From positions 1 to 64,000 of the forward strand of contig NZ_CP015597.1 in NCBI RefSeq assembly GCF_001644575.1: a stretch of 64,000 bases of DNA, in the 5' to 3' direction. Shown here one piece after another: positions 34,164-43,263 of this stretch. The position numbers and the translations under genes were made by a program. Origin of the DNA: Mycobacterium adipatum (GTDB taxonomy: Bacteria; Actinomycetota; Actinomycetes; Mycobacteriales; Mycobacteriaceae). Numbering within the stretch: position 1 is the stretch's first letter; each line of letters opens with the position of its first letter. Below the pieces are notes generated by a model. That model had not been told where the DNA came from, made no database searches, and was given only the letters and a program-made list of their open reading frames with translations.

Positions 34164-35929
34164 AGTGGTTCTCCATTGGTGTTGTCGTTGGCTAGCGGTG
34201 CTGGGGCAGTGTGTTTGACGGTGCCCGCGGGTGTGTTCGTTCTGGTCTTGGCGTGTGTTGCGATGTCACGTCCCACCAGGTAGCCGAACACCATCGCCGG
34301 CCCGAGAACCGCGCCGTACCCCGGGTATCCCCCACCGAAGACGCTAACGGCCGCCGAACCGACCGCATAAAGTCCGGGGATCGCGGATCCGGTGTCGGTG
34401 ACAACTTCGCTGCGCTGGTTGACGGCTAGCCCTGCGTAGGTTCCGAGGTCGCCCATTTGCACCCGCACCGCGTAGTACGGTCCGGTGTCGATGGGCGCCA
34501 GGTTGGGGTTGGGTTTGTGGTCCATGTCCCCTTTGAAGTGGTGGAACCAGTTCGAGCCCCGTCCGAACTTTGGATCTACTCCCTTGGCCGCGCTCTCGTT
34601 GAATTCCTGCACCGTCTCATGCAGTGCCTCCGCCGGCACGCCAATCTTGATGGCCAGGTTCTCAATCGAGGACCCCTTGGTGAGAAACCCGATCCGCTTG
34701 TAGTACCACGTCGGTAGCGGCCACGGTTTGGCATAGCCGATCCCATACCGCCGCATCGCCTTTCGATCCGCAATGATGTAGGCGAAGGTGCTGCGCTGCC
34801 CGCGATTCTCTTTAATCAGCTCGGTGCCGAAGTCGTGATACGAGAACGATTCATTCGCGAATCGTTTACCGTGCCGGTTGACCGCAATCAATCCGGGTAA
34901 CCCGAAGGCACGCAGGTGCGGAAACAGTCGCTGCTCGCCGCGGAGGCTTCGGAAAGAGCTGACCGGACCCCAGGCCGCCGGTTGGTGCGGACTGGTGTCC
35001 AGGACCCCACCACACTCAGCGGCCAGTCGATAACTGTCGCCGCCGTGACCGACGGTGGCAGTGACGTGATTGTCACCGAACGCATCGTGCTCGAAGGCCT
35101 GCTTACGCAATTCCGCGTTGCCGCCGAAGCCGCCGGCCGCGAGTACCACACCCACCCTGGCATGCACTCGACACGGCTCGTTACCGCCGACGCGCGCGCC
35201 GGTGACAACACCCTCGGTCGAATCCAGCTTCACAACCGGGGCCGAGGTCCACATAGGGATGTCGAGCTTACGGGCCGTCGCCACTAAGCGCGTCATCAAG
35301 GCGTTGCCGTTGGTCCGGGTCAGGGAGCGCCTGCAGACCACGGTCTGCCACCACGTCCGCAAGAGCACGCGCGCCACATAGCTGAACGCTCTGGCAGACT
35401 GGTTAACCTTGAGGAACGTCTTGAGTTCCTGTCCAACCTCGGGCATATAACCGAACACCGTATAGGTATACAAATAAGGCTGCACGCGTAAACGATCGTC
35501 GCCGAGAATACGGGCATCAGCACGCTGGACAGTGATCGCACGACCAGACCGCTTCGCCCCAGACGCCTCCATCTGATAGTCCGGCGCCATCTCCGGGTAC
35601 ACGAACTCGACCTCGGTTTCCCGTTCGAAGAAGTCAAGTGCTTCAGGAACACCGTCGAGAAATCGCGCCACCGCTGCGCTGTCATACGAGTCGCTCGCCA
35701 GGGCCTTGATGTAAGCCTCCGCTTCCTCTCGGGTGTCGCCCTCCGCGCGTCCCTGGCGGTTGCCCGGTACCCACAGCCATCCGCCTGAAATGGCGCTCGT
35801 GCCACCGAGATACGGTTCCTTCTCCACAATCAAGACGTTCAATCCCTGCTTTCGGGCTGCGATGGCCGCGGACAGACCGGCGGCGCCGGACCCCACCACC
35901 AGAACATCGGTTTCATACGTCGTCATCAT
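34160..35929 (-). CDS. FAD-dependent oxidoreductase (ketosteroid dehydrogenase/fumarate reductase type)
   Basis: 589 residues. The dinucleotide motif VLVVGSGAAGLSAAIAARKQ and IVEKEPYLGGTSAISGGWLW sit at the N-terminus; LAAGGFGGNAELRKQAF is in the centre, and the C-terminal FAD-contact PGLYAVGSAAVSVFGGGYPG is typical of the KstD/flavocytochrome c fumarate reductase superfamily. The reaction is likely dehydrogenation of a C-C bond, substrate unknown. Length and motifs appear complete. It starts 3 bp after the YciI-like stop and its end overlaps the aminotransferase. Confidence 0.85.
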   Translation of the reverse strand: MMTTYETDVLVVGSGAAGLSAAIAARKQGLNVLIVEKEPYLGGTSAISGGWLWVPGNRQGRAEGDTREEAEAYIKALASDSYDSAAVARFLDGVPEALDFFERETEVEFVYPEMAPDYQMEASGAKRSGRAITVQRADARILGDDRLRVQPYLYTYTVFGYMPEVGQELKTFLKVNQSARAFSYVARVLLRTWWQTVVCRRSLTRTNGNALMTRLVATARKLDIPMWTSAPVVKLDSTEGVVTGARVGGNEPCRVHARVGVVLAAGGFGGNAELRKQAFEHDAFGDNHVTATVGHGGDSYRLAAECGGVLDTSPHQPAAWGPVSSFRSLRGEQRLFPHLRAFGLPGLIAVNRHGKRFANESFSYHDFGTELIKENRGQRSTFAYIIADRKAMRRYGIGYAKPWPLPTWYYKRIGFLTKGSSIENLAIKIGVPAEALHETVQEFNESAAKGVDPKFGRGSNWFHHFKGDMDHKPNPNLAPIDTGPYYAVRVQMGDLGTYAGLAVNQRSEVVTDTGSAIPGLYAVGSAAVSVFGGGYPGYGAVLGPAMVFGYLVGRDIATHAKTRTNTPAGTVKHTAPAPLANDNTNGEPL

Positions 35930-35932
35930 CGC

Positions 35933-36226
35933 TCATATCTCCCTTGCAAGGCGTCCGTAGATCGGAAGCCACTCCACTGCCGTGGCTTGGGACACCAACC
36001 CGTTGACGCGGAATGGATCACCGACAGTGAGTGCCAATGCTTCGCTCTTGGTGGCCGCATCAACGACGATTCGTCCCCCCGGACTCTCGGTCGGTCCAAG
36101 AGGTCCTGAAATCAAGAGGGCACCTCTGTCCGCGAGTTCACTGATGAAGTCGAGGTGTGCCGGCCGATACTTCTCCCGCCCGCCAGCATCGTCGGTGTAC
36201 TCGTAGGTAATGAGGAAGATCGCCAC
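35933..36226 (-). CDS. YciI-like small protein
   Basis: 97 residues with the ferredoxin-like YciI pattern: IFLITYEYTDDAGGREKYRP start, HLDFISELADRGALLISGPLG, a GRIVVDAATKSEALALTVGD segment and DPFRVNGLVSQ. The conserved His and Asp of the family (HLDF region, DPF) are present. YciI-like proteins are often fused or adjacent to catabolic enzymes; in chlorocatechol-type pathways a relative removes chloride or isomerises a lactone. It is placed between IclR and the flavoprotein, in the same operon. Confidence 0.8.
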   Translation of the reverse strand: MAIFLITYEYTDDAGGREKYRPAHLDFISELADRGALLISGPLGPTESPGGRIVVDAATKSEALALTVGDPFRVNGLVSQATAVEWLPIYGRLAREI

Positions 36227-36255
36227 GACGCAATACTCTGCCGGGGGATCGCTGC

Positions 36256-37077
36256 TCAGGGTCGACTATTCCGATGAATGGCAAGGAATTTGGCGTCACT
36301 GGCCATCGGCAGCATCAAACTGAACCCCGCCATGCCAACTGCGCGTGAAATACCACGCGCTGCGGTCATCAATGCAGGGATGTGCCCGACGATGCGGTTG
36401 GCATCGCTGGGCACCACGATGGTGAGGGCGGCCAAAATGTCACCATTGGCGTCGAAAATCGGTGCGGCGGCACCGACGGCGTTCGGAATGCACATCCGAT
36501 CAGCGAGGAAGTGGCCCTGGGTACGGATGTCAGCGAAGATCTGTCGCAGCTGCTGCGGATCGGTCACAGTCGCAGGGGTGTAGCGCCTCAACGGCCGGGC
36601 CAAAAGACGTTCACGAACATCCTCCGGGCCGAATGCCAACAACACCAGACCGGCCGAGCAAGCATGTACGGCGAGCCGGCCCGCGACATACGTGGCGTTA
36701 GCCATCGATCCCGGAGCCGACAACCGCTCGATGTGCAGTACCTCGTCGCCGTCGAGCACACCCAACTGCGTATGTTGCCGCACGACCGCGTGCAGATCCT
36801 CCATGAATGGCATTGCGACATCACGCAGCCGGACCACCCGCGAAGACCGAGAAGCCAACTCCCACATCCGTAGTCCAATCCGGATCCGTCGCTCACCGTC
36901 GCGCTCGAGCATGCGCAGCTCGATCAGTTCGTTGACCAGCCTGTGCGCGGTCGCCACAGGGAGGTCAGCTCGGCGGGCGATGTCGGAGACCGTGAGTACC
37001 GGCGTGCTCACGTCGAATGCCTCGATGATGCGAAGCACTCGCTCCATCACTGATTCGCCCGATGTCGACCGCGCCAC
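36256..37077 (-). CDS. IclR-family transcriptional regulator
   Basis: 273 residues from GTG 37077, chosen for the GAGGAGG ribosome-binding site. N-terminal winged HTH: SVMERVLRIIEAFDVSTPVL, ARRADLPVATAHRLVNELIE. C-terminal effector domain: THLGVLDGDEVLHIERLS-like segment (QHTQLGVLDGDEVLHIERL) and ADRMCIPNAVGAAAPIFDANG. It probably controls its own operon and the divergent formamidase operon. A palindrome GGAAA-AGACAC-TTTCC at 37144-37159 between the two is a likely operator. Confidence 0.85.
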   Translation of the reverse strand: MARSTSGESVMERVLRIIEAFDVSTPVLTVSDIARRADLPVATAHRLVNELIELRMLERDGERRIRIGLRMWELASRSSRVVRLRDVAMPFMEDLHAVVRQHTQLGVLDGDEVLHIERLSAPGSMANATYVAGRLAVHACSAGLVLLAFGPEDVRERLLARPLRRYTPATVTDPQQLRQIFADIRTQGHFLADRMCIPNAVGAAAPIFDANGDILAALTIVVPSDANRIVGHIPALMTAARGISRAVGMAGFSLMLPMASDAKFLAIHRNSRP

Positions 37078-37143
37078 TGCCGCCTCCTCTGCCCCGATTA
37101 TGAACCCCCAACGCACCACGCCGAGAGCTTTCTACCAATCAAT

Positions 37144-37159
37144 GGAAAAGACACTTTCC
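37144..37159. promoter_or_regulatory. Candidate IclR operator
   Basis: Perfect 5-bp inverted repeat GGAAA/TTTCC with 6 bp between, in the divergent region between iclR and the dimethylformamidase genes. Two copies of TCAATGG-type sequence (37137 and 37238 areas) flank it. Confidence 0.5.
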
Positions 37160-37326
37160 TCGATGCTCGGTTGCCGAGTGACTCGTTTGAAATGCCCATT
37201 GGGGGTCTGTCAATACGTGCATGGCGCCCCAATACCTTCTCATTCAATGGCAGCGCGACGCGTGGTCGACGTGACGCCACACACACTCAGGCTGTACCTG
37301 GAAGCGTCTGCCCCGAGGAGATATGC

Positions 37327-37773
37327 ATGCCGGTCGGCTCCGTCGACAACGCACTTGCAACACGACCAACCTGCGGCGGTGCGAACGCTGCACTTGCCCT
37401 GAGTGATCCCACTTGCCTGCGTGACAAAGAGGCGGACTGGTTCCTTTTCTACGACGCCAGCAGAACCGCGACAGTACGCGCACTACTGGAAAAGCATCCA
37501 GAGATTGTGGAGGAACACGAGCGAAACCCTCTCAGTAGGGCCGGCGAGCAGAGCCAGGCCTTACAGATACTGCTGAACTTCTTCCGTGGACACCCCACGC
37601 TCGGCAAGTTTTACGTCTACGCGCAGCGTCCCTGGTTGGACTACCGCATCGCCACACTCACCGAGCGCGGAGCGCCACCGACCTTCATCGACCAGCGAAG
37701 CTTCCCCGACGAGAACGCCGCCGCCCATGCGGTGTTCGTCCTCAGGGTCGAATCACTTGGGAGCCTCAGATGA
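37327..37773 (+). CDS. dmfA1: N,N-dimethylformamidase small subunit-like protein
   Basis: 148 residues from ATG 37327, selected for GAGGAGATATGC upstream. The sequence has an FLFYDASRTATVRALLEKHP start region and a conserved FYVYAQRPWLDYRIATLTERG segment, matching the small alpha subunit of dimethylformamidase (about 130 residues in known enzymes). The subunit supports the large catalytic subunit and contributes to substrate access. Its stop overlaps the dmfA2 start (ATGA). Homologues also occur in clusters for other amides, so dimethylformamide itself is a probable but unproven substrate. Confidence 0.75.
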   Translation: MPVGSVDNALATRPTCGGANAALALSDPTCLRDKEADWFLFYDASRTATVRALLEKHPEIVEEHERNPLSRAGEQSQALQILLNFFRGHPTLGKFYVYAQRPWLDYRIATLTERGAPPTFIDQRSFPDENAAAHAVFVLRVESLGSLR

Positions 37774-40085
37774 ATGAGCACGCCAACCACGTCGAGTTTC
37801 AACACATCGGTCTACGCGGCTATTCTGACCGCCCCAGCGCCGCGCCCGGTGAGACCGTTCGGTTTCACCTTTCTGCCGAGGAGGCCGGCACATGCCGGGT
37901 CGATCTCGTCAGGCTGATTCACGGTGATACCAACCCCGCCGGCCCCGGATTCCGCGAAGAAGTCATCGACTGCCCCGTCAACGGCCACTATCCGATAGCG
38001 CCGCAGCGGACCCAGTTCGGCAGCTATGCCGAGATCGATGACCATGGAACCGCCGTTGGCTCAGCAGGATTGACGCTACATGCCTTCATCAACGCGAGCC
38101 TGCCGCATCACTCTCAGCAGGCCATCTTGAGCCGTTGGGCTGCGGACAGATCGTGCGGGTGGACGTTAGGTATCGAACAGGGTCGATTGACCGCACGTCT
38201 CGGTGACGGAGCTGGCGTCACTGCTAAGATCGTCAGTGACCGAGCGCTGTTCGCTGGCGTGTGGTACTCGGTCACGGTGGTGTTCGATCCAGACTCCGCG
38301 ACGCTGCGCCTGACCCAACGCTGTGTGCTGAACCGGGTGAACAGCGTCTTTGGACCAGTGGTGCCCCTTGACTCGGACAGCACAGTGGAGGCTCCATGTC
38401 ACATTCGCCCCGCAGATGCTTGCACACCAGTACTGATCGGTGGAAACGCCGAGTCGGCAACACTATCGGGTCGCACATGGGTCACCGACATCTTCAACGG
38501 CAAGGTGGATTCGCCTTCCCTCTACGGTCGCGCTCTCCCCGAGGTGGCCATCACCGCCCTCTCTGGCGGTAACGTCCCGACAGATCCGTCTGCTCTGGCA
38601 GCGTGGGACTTTTCGGCCTGCAGCCACTCCGATGAGATCCGAGACGTGACGGACCACGGTTTGCACGGCCGCTGCATCAACCAGCCCGAGCGCGCAGTCA
38701 CCGGTTGGAACTGGGACAGCAGCGAAGAAAACTTCAGGCACGCCCCACACCAATACGGAGCGATCCATTTCCATGAGGACTCACTCGATGACTGCCGCTG
38801 GATTCCCAACATCGAGCTGACAATTCCCCACTCATTGCCGAGCGACTGCTACGCGCTACGCGTTCGTTGCCGCGATGCCGTTGACCACATTCCCTTATTC
38901 GTGCTGCCTCCGAAAGGCACTGCCACCGCCGACATCCTGTTTCTGATACCCACCTGCACTTACCTGGCTTACGCCAACTGGCAGATCAAGCCCGCGTTAC
39001 CAGCCCGGCAGGGCGCCCCGGGACGTACCTACGTGCTACACGACTTCGACGTAGAGCTCAACATCCACACGCGTGACTACGGGTTGTCCCTCTACGACAC
39101 CTACGCCGACGGCCGCATCGTGAAGTACAGCAGCTGGCGAAGGCCCATCGTAAACATGCGCCCAATGCATCGACACCGCGAATTCGCTGCCCCCTGGGGC
39201 TTTTCGGCAGACCTCTATCTCGTTGACTGGCTCAACGCCGAAGGTTTGGGATTCGACGTAGCAACCGATCACGATCTCATCGAGCAAGGTGCAGAACTTT
39301 TGTCACGGTACCGGGTGGTGATCACCGGTACGCACCCGGAGTATTACACCAGCTCCATGATCGACGCCTGGGAGGACTATCTCGCCAACGGCGGTCGCGG
39401 GATGTATCTCGGAGGCAACGGAATGTATTGGGTGAGTTCGCTGCACCCGGAGAAACCCTGGGTGGTGGAGGTCAGGAAGGGAGAGTCCGGCACGACCCGT
39501 AACCGCACCACACCCGGCGAGAACTACCACAGCACCTCCGGGGAACGAGGAGGTCTGTGGCGATACCGCAATCGTGCACCCCAAAAGGTATGGGGTACTG
39601 GGCATTCAGCGTTCGGGTTCGACTCCTGCTCCTACTACGTTCAACTGCCCGACGCTAGAGAGCCCAGTGTCGAGTGGATCTTCGAGGGTGTCGACCCAAC
39701 TGAGCGCATCGGCGACTTCGGTCTGATCGGCGCAGGTGCCGCGGGCTTCGAGGTGGACAAGTACGACCTCAAGCTCGGCACCCCACCACATACCATGCTG
39801 CTGGCCAGCTCGACTGCGCACACCCGCAACTACCTGCTCGCCACCGAAGAGATGAGCGTGGCCCGTCCTGCAATTCACGGAGTCGAGCATCCCAGCGTAC
39901 GTGGGGACATAACATATTTCACCACCGCGCATGGCGGCGGGATGTTCAGCACGTCCTCCATCGCCTGGTGCGGCAGCCTGTCCTCGAATCGCTACGACAA
40001 CAACGTCGCACGCATTACCGGCAACGTGCTACGCCGCTTCGTCGACCCAGCACCGCTTCCCGATGTCGTCCCACTGCAGCCCTGA
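37770..40085 (+). CDS. dmfA2: N,N-dimethylformamidase large subunit-like protein
   Basis: 771 residues, as expected (about 760). An N-terminal jelly-roll/LamG-like part (residues 10-300, with SRWAADRSCGWTLGIEQGRL) leads to a catalytic half with FLIPTCTYLAYANWQ, GFSADLYLVDWLNAEGLGFD, VITGTHPEYYTSSMIDAWED and GRGMYLGGNGMYWVS. Known dimethylformamidases bind one Fe through two Tyr and a Glu; candidate ligands here are Tyr in CTYLAYAN and the Glu/Tyr of HPEYY. The reaction is hydrolysis of an amide, for dimethylformamide giving dimethylamine and formate. It is followed by two transporter genes in the same direction. Confidence 0.8.
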   Translation: MNEHANHVEFQHIGLRGYSDRPSAAPGETVRFHLSAEEAGTCRVDLVRLIHGDTNPAGPGFREEVIDCPVNGHYPIAPQRTQFGSYAEIDDHGTAVGSAGLTLHAFINASLPHHSQQAILSRWAADRSCGWTLGIEQGRLTARLGDGAGVTAKIVSDRALFAGVWYSVTVVFDPDSATLRLTQRCVLNRVNSVFGPVVPLDSDSTVEAPCHIRPADACTPVLIGGNAESATLSGRTWVTDIFNGKVDSPSLYGRALPEVAITALSGGNVPTDPSALAAWDFSACSHSDEIRDVTDHGLHGRCINQPERAVTGWNWDSSEENFRHAPHQYGAIHFHEDSLDDCRWIPNIELTIPHSLPSDCYALRVRCRDAVDHIPLFVLPPKGTATADILFLIPTCTYLAYANWQIKPALPARQGAPGRTYVLHDFDVELNIHTRDYGLSLYDTYADGRIVKYSSWRRPIVNMRPMHRHREFAAPWGFSADLYLVDWLNAEGLGFDVATDHDLIEQGAELLSRYRVVITGTHPEYYTSSMIDAWEDYLANGGRGMYLGGNGMYWVSSLHPEKPWVVEVRKGESGTTRNRTTPGENYHSTSGERGGLWRYRNRAPQKVWGTGHSAFGFDSCSYYVQLPDAREPSVEWIFEGVDPTERIGDFGLIGAGAAGFEVDKYDLKLGTPPHTMLLASSTAHTRNYLLATEEMSVARPAIHGVEHPSVRGDITYFTTAHGGGMFSTSSIAWCGSLSSNRYDNNVARITGNVLRRFVDPAPLPDVVPLQP

Positions 40086-40145
40086 GCACAGAAGTGCCCA
40101 CGTCCCTGTCGCGCAGACAAATGACCCACTATCGGGAGTTACCGA

Positions 40146-41447
40146 ATGAAACCTGAAACCCGCCAAACCTCCGTCGACCAGACCACCACAGTCAGCCCTG
40201 CGATGGTGCGCAAAGCCGTGACCGGGGCCGCCGTCGGAAACTTCGTCGAATGGTTCGATTTCGCGATCTATGCCTACCTCGCCACCTACATCGCCGCGAA
40301 TTTCTTCCCCTCGGATAACGAGACCACCGGATTGCTATTCACCTTCGGCGCCTTCGCCGTCGCCTTCGTGATGCGCCCCATCGGCGGTCTCTTCTTCGGC
40401 CCCCTCGGCGACAAAATAGGCCGGCGCCGCACCTTAGCCATCGTCGTGCTGGCGACTTCGACCGCCACCTTCTTAATGGGACTGCTCCCGAGCTACGACG
40501 CACTCGGGGTCGCGGCTCCATTACTCCTGGTTCTTTTGCGATTTGTCCAGGCCTTCGCCGCCGGAGGCGAATACGGTGGGGGTGCCATATTCATCGCCGA
40601 GTACGCGCCCAGGCAACGCCGCGGGTTCTTCGTCTCGTTCCTACCGGCGTCAACGTTTCTGGCTTACCTCTTTGCCGCCGTTCTGATTACCGGGTTGTCC
40701 ACAGCGCTAACAGAACAGGACATGACCTCATGGGGCTGGCGTATTCCCTTCCTGCTGGCTGGTCCGCTTGGCATCGCCGGGCTCTACATCCGCAGCAGGC
40801 TCGACGAGACACCCGAGTTCCGCGCCCTCGAGGATGCCGGCTCGGTCACCAAGACACCTCTGAAAGAGACGATCACCAAGCACTGGCGTCCGATCCTGCA
40901 GCTCATTGCCCTAGTCTCTTGCTGGGTGGCGGCCTTCTATGTGGCGTTCGCATACATGCCCGCCCTTTATCACAAGCTCGGCTACGGCGACACCGAGTCA
41001 TTCGTGTCGATGATCGTCGCCTGTATGGTTCCGATCATCACCTTGCCGCTGTTGGGCACCCTCTCTGACCGCAGCGGACCCAGGCCAATCATGCTTGCCG
41101 CGAGCGTGGGGTTCGCCGTGTCTGCGTATCCACTCTTCATGTTGATCAACACGGGAAATCTCGCCGCGGCGTACGTGGCGCACGGCGCCATAGCGTTCTT
41201 TGTGGCCGCGCTGAGTAGCTGCATCGTGATGGGTACCCAGCTGTTCGAAACCCGCGTCCGTTACAGCGGATTCGCGATCGGCCACAACGTATCAGTCGCC
41301 GTGTTCGGCGGTACCGCACCCATGATCTCCACCTACCTCGTCTCGGTGACCGACGACGCGCGGTCACCGTCCTACTACATCGTGTTCACCGCACTGGTAA
41401 CACTTCTCGGGGTGCTCACGGTTCGTAACCACCTACGTCGTGGGTGA
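40146..41447 (+). CDS. MFS transporter, metabolite:H+ symporter (MHS) type
   Basis: 433 residues with 12 predicted membrane segments. The N-terminal signature GNFVEWFDFAIYAYLATYIA and the loop GPLGDKIGRRRTLAI are typical of the MHS group, which imports compounds such as shikimate, alpha-ketoglutarate, betaine or aromatic acids by proton symport. It starts 60 bp after dmfA2, and its end overlaps the EamA gene, so it probably takes up the substrate of the formamidase branch or of the pca pathway; which one cannot be told. Confidence 0.85.
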   Translation: MKPETRQTSVDQTTTVSPAMVRKAVTGAAVGNFVEWFDFAIYAYLATYIAANFFPSDNETTGLLFTFGAFAVAFVMRPIGGLFFGPLGDKIGRRRTLAIVVLATSTATFLMGLLPSYDALGVAAPLLLVLLRFVQAFAAGGEYGGGAIFIAEYAPRQRRGFFVSFLPASTFLAYLFAAVLITGLSTALTEQDMTSWGWRIPFLLAGPLGIAGLYIRSRLDETPEFRALEDAGSVTKTPLKETITKHWRPILQLIALVSCWVAAFYVAFAYMPALYHKLGYGDTESFVSMIVACMVPIITLPLLGTLSDRSGPRPIMLAASVGFAVSAYPLFMLINTGNLAAAYVAHGAIAFFVAALSSCIVMGTQLFETRVRYSGFAIGHNVSVAVFGGTAPMISTYLVSVTDDARSPSYYIVFTALVTLLGVLTVRNHLRRG

Positions 41448-42319
41448 AAGCTTTCTACCATGCGAGAGCCGCCGTCTTGGCCGGGGCGGCGGCGACCGCG
41501 TTGTCCGGGAGTTTTATCAAACTGTCAGAAACCTCTTCATCGACCTCCACATTCTTCCGATGTTTGATGGCAGCGCCACTACTGGCGTATTTCGCCGGTC
41601 GCGAGTTCAGGCGCAGGGGACTTCCCTCTCGCCGAATTCTGGCAAGTCAGATCCTTGCCGGCGCCATGCTCGGCGCCGACTTCGCGCTGTGGGCGCAGTC
41701 GGTGACGTTGGTAGGAGCGGGGATCTCCACAGTGGTGGTCAACATCCAGGTAGTAGTGGTTCCCGTTCTCACCTGGGCTTTCCTCGGCATTCGTCCGCCG
41801 TTACGTTTCGTCGCAATGCTGCCGCTCTTGCTCACCGGCGCCGCCGTGGCCGGCGGTGTAACAGAGAGAGGCGACAACGGCCAGCTGTTGCTGGGCACCG
41901 TGTTCGCCTTGGCCGCCGGGGTGACCTACGGGATCTATTTGTTCATTATCGGTCGCACCGGGGTCGCCAAGCGCCTGTCCTCTCAGGTATTCGTCTCGAC
42001 TGCGACAGCGGGCATCGTCGGCGCCGGTGTGGGATCGTTTTGGGATCCGGTCGATCTCACCCCGAGCTGGAGCTCCCTGGGATGGCTAGCGGTCCTTGCT
42101 CTCAGCAGTCAGATTCTCGGCTGGACTCTGATCTCGGCTGCGCTTCCGCGGGTATCTGCCGATGTCGGAGCGGCATTGTTGTTGACTCAACCCGTCATGG
42201 CAGTCGGGTTCGCCATGCTGTTGGTCAACGAGCGCCCGAGCGCGGCTCAGATGGGTGGATGCGCCGCCGTGGTAGCAGCGGTGTGGTTTCTGACCCGATC
42301 AGTCACCGGACGCCACTGA
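41444..42319 (+). CDS. EamA/DMT-family transporter
   Basis: 291 residues with ten hydrophobic segments arranged as two EamA repeats: the first with TFFRCLMAAPLLAYFAGREF and GADFALWAQSVTLVGAGIST, the second with LLGTVFALAAGVTYGIYLF and AALLLTQPVMAVGFAMLLVNE. GTG 41444 overlaps the MHS transporter's stop. DMT proteins usually export metabolites or amines; here it might remove a product such as dimethylamine, but this is inference. It ends the plus-strand operon. Confidence 0.8.
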   Translation: MKAFYHARAAVLAGAAATALSGSFIKLSETSSSTSTFFRCLMAAPLLAYFAGREFRRRGLPSRRILASQILAGAMLGADFALWAQSVTLVGAGISTVVVNIQVVVVPVLTWAFLGIRPPLRFVAMLPLLLTGAAVAGGVTERGDNGQLLLGTVFALAAGVTYGIYLFIIGRTGVAKRLSSQVFVSTATAGIVGAGVGSFWDPVDLTPSWSSLGWLAVLALSSQILGWTLISAALPRVSADVGAALLLTQPVMAVGFAMLLVNERPSAAQMGGCAAVVAAVWFLTRSVTGRH

Positions 42320-42438
42320 AGAACGCGGCAACCGACTATGAAGCACTGTCGGTGCGAGTCGTCTGTCGCGATGTGCGCCGAGGTCGCCTTGGCGCTGCAA
42401 TTCTAATTGACATCGAGTCGGTCTCCGGACGTGCGGGC

Positions 42439-43263
42439 TTACGGTTTGAGCAGCGGGAGGAATTCTCGCACCCGGGCGGCGATGGTGTTGGCGAACTCGA
42501 TTGCGATGGCGTGGCGACCACCGTCGATCGACTGTAGTTCGGCGTTCGGAATCTGTTCGGCCATCAAGAGGGCGCCGGCCCAGGGCGCCAGCTGGTCCTC
42601 GGTACCGTGCAGGATAAGAGTCCGTGCTGCGATACTCGGAAGGCGGTCGCGAATGTCGTGCTGGCGGGCGGCGTTTCGCCGCCGACGGCTCTGTTCGGCA
42701 GTGCGTTTGGTCAGCGTCTGACCGGGTGGGGTGTACAGCTGTGAGCGGCCCTTGGGGGTGAAGAAGAGTTCTGTCGCGGCGTTCTGCCTGTCTTGGTGGG
42801 ACATGGATAGCAGCGCATCGACGATCGGGCTGCCGAGGGCGTAGCTCGGTGTGGTGGCGACCAGGATGAGGGAGGAAATCCGGGCCGGATGCCGCAGGGC
42901 GACATGTTGGGCAATCGCGCCCCCGAAAGAGGTACCTAGCACGTGGGCTGCTGAAAGCTTCAAAGCATCCAGGCGAGCAACGAGATCGTCGGCAAGATCG
43001 GCCAAACCATAGGGTGCTGGTGGATTCGTGGTGAGTCCGGAGTCGCGTTGGTCATAGGAGATCACCCGCAGTCCGGCGCCGAGGTGCCGGCGCAAGACAG
43101 TGAATTGATGACGGTCGCTCTCGCCGCCGTGAATGAGGACCAATGGCACCCCGTCGCCATCATCGATGTAGCCGACGTCGAATACCCCGGCTCGCACGGT
43201 GGAGCCAGCCCGCTCTGCGCTTTGGTCTTCAGCCCGGGGTAGTGTCACTGATTGGTCTTTCAT
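42439..43263 (-). CDS. Alpha/beta hydrolase
   Basis: 274 residues. HGGESDRHQF forms the oxyanion region, GTSFGGAIAQHVALRHP is the nucleophile elbow with Ser at about residue 112, HGTEDQLAPWAG holds the Asp, and GGRHAIAIEF the His. Members include esterases, enol-lactonases and C-C hydrolases. ATG 43263 lies inside the 3' end of the MFS gene (35-bp overlap), so it belongs to the monooxygenase-MFS-hydrolase operon. The substrate might be a lactone or ester released by the monooxygenase. Confidence 0.8.
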   Translation of the reverse strand: MKDQSVTLPRAEDQSAERAGSTVRAGVFDVGYIDDGDGVPLVLIHGGESDRHQFTVLRRHLGAGLRVISYDQRDSGLTTNPPAPYGLADLADDLVARLDALKLSAAHVLGTSFGGAIAQHVALRHPARISSLILVATTPSYALGSPIVDALLSMSHQDRQNAATELFFTPKGRSQLYTPPGQTLTKRTAEQSRRRRNAARQHDIRDRLPSIAARTLILHGTEDQLAPWAGALLMAEQIPNAELQSIDGGRHAIAIEFANTIAARVREFLPLLKP

